From Lachnospiraceae bacterium UBA5902 (GTDB lineage Bacteria > Bacillota > Clostridia > Lachnospirales > Lachnospiraceae), in NCBI GenBank assembly GCA_002431865.1, contig DJEI01000036.1:1-6901 (forward strand): 6,901 nt of DNA. Direction: 5' to 3'. Shown here in pieces: positions 5,903-6,901 of the stretch. Position 1 is the first letter of the stretch, and every line of letters starts with the position of its first letter. The position numbers were made by a program, and so were the translations under genes. Below the pieces are notes generated by a model that saw only the letters and a program-made list of their open reading frames with translations, searched no databases and was not told the DNA's origin.

Positions 5903-6193
5903 ATGAACAAGTATGAATTGGCGTTGGTTGTTAGCGCAAAGATTGATGATGACGCAAGAACTGCTGTTGTAGATAAGGCTAAGGCTATTATCGAGAAGGC
6001 AGGCGGTACAATCACAAACGTTGACGAAAAAGGCAAGCTGAGATTAGCATACGAGATTCAGAAGATGAAGGAAGGTTTCTACTACTTCATTCAGTTTGAT
6101 GCAAACGCTGAAGCTCCAGCTCAGATCGAAGCAAGTGTTCGTATTATGGAATCTGTTCTCAGATATCTTTGTGTTAGACAGGACGCAGAGTAA
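5903..6193 (+). CDS. rpsF: 30S ribosomal protein S6
   Basis: A 96-aa protein, normal for bacterial S6 of Firmicutes. S6 binds S18 and joins the platform of the 30S subunit on 16S rRNA helices 22-23. The ferredoxin-like fold is recognisable: MNKYELALVV as the first strand, a helix through about residue 33, GGTITNVDEKGKLRLAYEI (34-52) in the RNA/S18-contacting region, KEGFYYFIQFDA (56-67), and a C-terminal helix ending in the conserved ESVLRYLCVR (83-92). The acidic tail seen in some species is absent. Translation starts after an excellent AAGGAGG at 5887-5893. It is the first gene of the operon with ssb (18 nt gap) and rpsR. Codon use shifts toward AGA, GGT, GCT and AAG compared with the genes upstream, consistent with high expression. 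Confidence 0.97.
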   Translation: MNKYELALVVSAKIDDDARTAVVDKAKAIIEKAGGTITNVDEKGKLRLAYEIQKMKEGFYYFIQFDANAEAPAQIEASVRIMESVLRYLCVRQDAE

Positions 6194-6211
6194 TAGTTAG
6201 GAGGATTTCCG

Positions 6212-6667
6212 ATGAACAAAGTAATTTTGATGGGTCGTTTAACTCGTGATCCGGAAGTTAGATATTCACAGGCTGCAGAGCCTTTAGCAATCGCAAGATA
6301 TACGCTTGCAGTTGACCGTAGATTCCAGAGAAGAGACAATTCTGGAAATGAGCAGACAGCAGATTTTATCTCCTGTGTCGCATTTGGCAGAAACGGAGAG
6401 TTTGCTGAGAAGTATTTGAAGCAGGGTACAAAGATTGCGATTACAGGACGTATTCAGACAGGCAGCTATACCAATAAGGACGGCAATAAAGTTTATACAA
6501 CAGAGGTTGTCGTAGAAGAGCAGGAGTTTGCAGAGAGCAAGAATGCATCTGGAAACAATGGCGGTGGATATCAGCAGGAAGACAGACCAGCACCGGGCAA
6601 TGCCAGTGCAGATGGATTTATGGATATTCCAACAGGATTGACAGGCAACGATTTACCATTTAAGTAA
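6212..6667 (+). CDS. ssb: Single-stranded DNA-binding protein SSB
   Basis: A 151-aa protein that coats single-stranded DNA in replication, recombination and repair and recruits partner proteins through its C-terminal tip. Residues 1-107 form the OB-fold: MNKVILMGRLTRDPEVRY (1-18), YTLAVDRRFQR (30-40), ADFISCVAFGRNGEFAEKYL (50-69) and ITGRIQTGSY (77-86). The tryptophans usual in this fold are missing; Phe58 occupies the place of the common W in the CVAW-type motif, and the protein has no Trp at all. Residues 110-140 are a disordered Gly/Asn/Gln/Pro linker. The tip reads NDLPFK (146-151), so it keeps the partner-binding Leu-Pro-Phe but has fewer acidic residues than usual and one extra Lys after Phe. 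An AGGAGG lies at 6199-6204. Its place between rpsF and rpsR is the conserved bacterial arrangement. Confidence 0.97.
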   Translation: MNKVILMGRLTRDPEVRYSQAAEPLAIARYTLAVDRRFQRRDNSGNEQTADFISCVAFGRNGEFAEKYLKQGTKIAITGRIQTGSYTNKDGNKVYTTEVVVEEQEFAESKNASGNNGGGYQQEDRPAPGNASADGFMDIPTGLTGNDLPFK

Positions 6668-6692
6668 GGAAATTAAATGGAGGTAATTAGTA

Positions 6693-6901
6693 ATGGCTTA
6701 CAATAAGACAGAGAAGAGCGATCGTCCAGACGCTCCTATGAAGAGAAGACCAATTCGTAGAAGAAAAAAGGTCTGTGTATTCTGTGCAGAGAAGAATGCA
6801 GTAATTGATTACAAGGATACAAACAAGCTTAAGAGATACATCTCTGAAAGAGGTAAGATTCTTCCTAGAAGAATTACTGGTAACTGTGCTAAGCACCAGA
6901 G
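6693..6901 (+). CDS. rpsR: 30S ribosomal protein S18, 3' end beyond the window
   Basis: The first 69 codons of S18, cut by the window end, so only the final part of the gene is missing. S18 pairs with S6 on the 30S platform. Recognisable elements are the basic segment [14 protein letters not shown] (18-31), [19 protein letters not shown] (38-56) and [11 protein letters not shown] (59-69). Cys28 and Cys31 (CxxC) with Cys65 and His68 (CxxH) make this the zinc-binding 'C+' form rather than the Cys-free paralogue that some bacteria induce under zinc limitation. GGAGG at 6679-6683 precedes the ATG. The gap from ssb is 25 nt with no terminator, so it belongs to the rpsF operon. Confidence 0.96.
   Translation, partial: MAYNKTEKSDRPDAPMKRRPIRRRKKVCVFCAEKNAVIDYKDTNKLKRYISERGKILPRRITGNCAKHQ

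Overview
The window looks like chromosomal DNA of a motile, low-to-mid-GC Gram-positive anaerobe, most likely a Lachnospiraceae relative (Roseburia/Eubacterium/Butyrivibrio-like). This rests on strong AGGAGG-type ribosome binding sites, the rpsF-ssb-rpsR order, a Gram-positive lipoprotein signal, a flagellar-cap-like protein, and an RsuA-type pseudouridine synthase. The genus is inference. Every gene supported here is on the + strand, and no tRNA, rRNA, CRISPR array, transposase or phage gene is visible.

Layout. (1) 19-1047 encodes a surface lipoprotein of unknown function with an InlB/Listeria-Bacteroides-repeat-like C-terminal segment. (2) A good sigma-A promoter whose -10 box lies inside a perfect 12-nt palindrome precedes 1129-1815, a 228-aa protein that resembles only the C-terminal part of the flagellar cap protein FliD. 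It is followed by a hairpin and a rho-independent terminator. (3) 1937-2659 is an RsuA/RluB-family rRNA pseudouridine synthase starting only 27 nt after that terminator. (4) A near-consensus promoter drives 2756-4738, a 660-aa single-pass membrane protein. Its cytoplasmic tail carries three GATTVL motifs and a Met/Pro/Gly 12-residue repeat; its outer part has TPR-like and MORN-like repeats. (5) 4765-5712, a 315-aa protein I do not recognise, follows after 26 nt, apparently in the same transcript, which ends at a strong terminator. (6) A promoter and a structured leader, a candidate S6:S18 autoregulatory site, precede rpsF, ssb and rpsR. The last gene runs off the window.

How the parts relate. 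The last three genes are a classic housekeeping operon: S6 and S18 form a heterodimer on the 30S platform and SSB serves replication. The 2756-5712 pair is the most novel part: a membrane protein with putative phosphothreonine/FHA docking motifs, co-transcribed with an uncharacterised soluble protein. No complete new system (defence locus, biosynthetic cluster or mobile element) can be demonstrated from this sequence alone.
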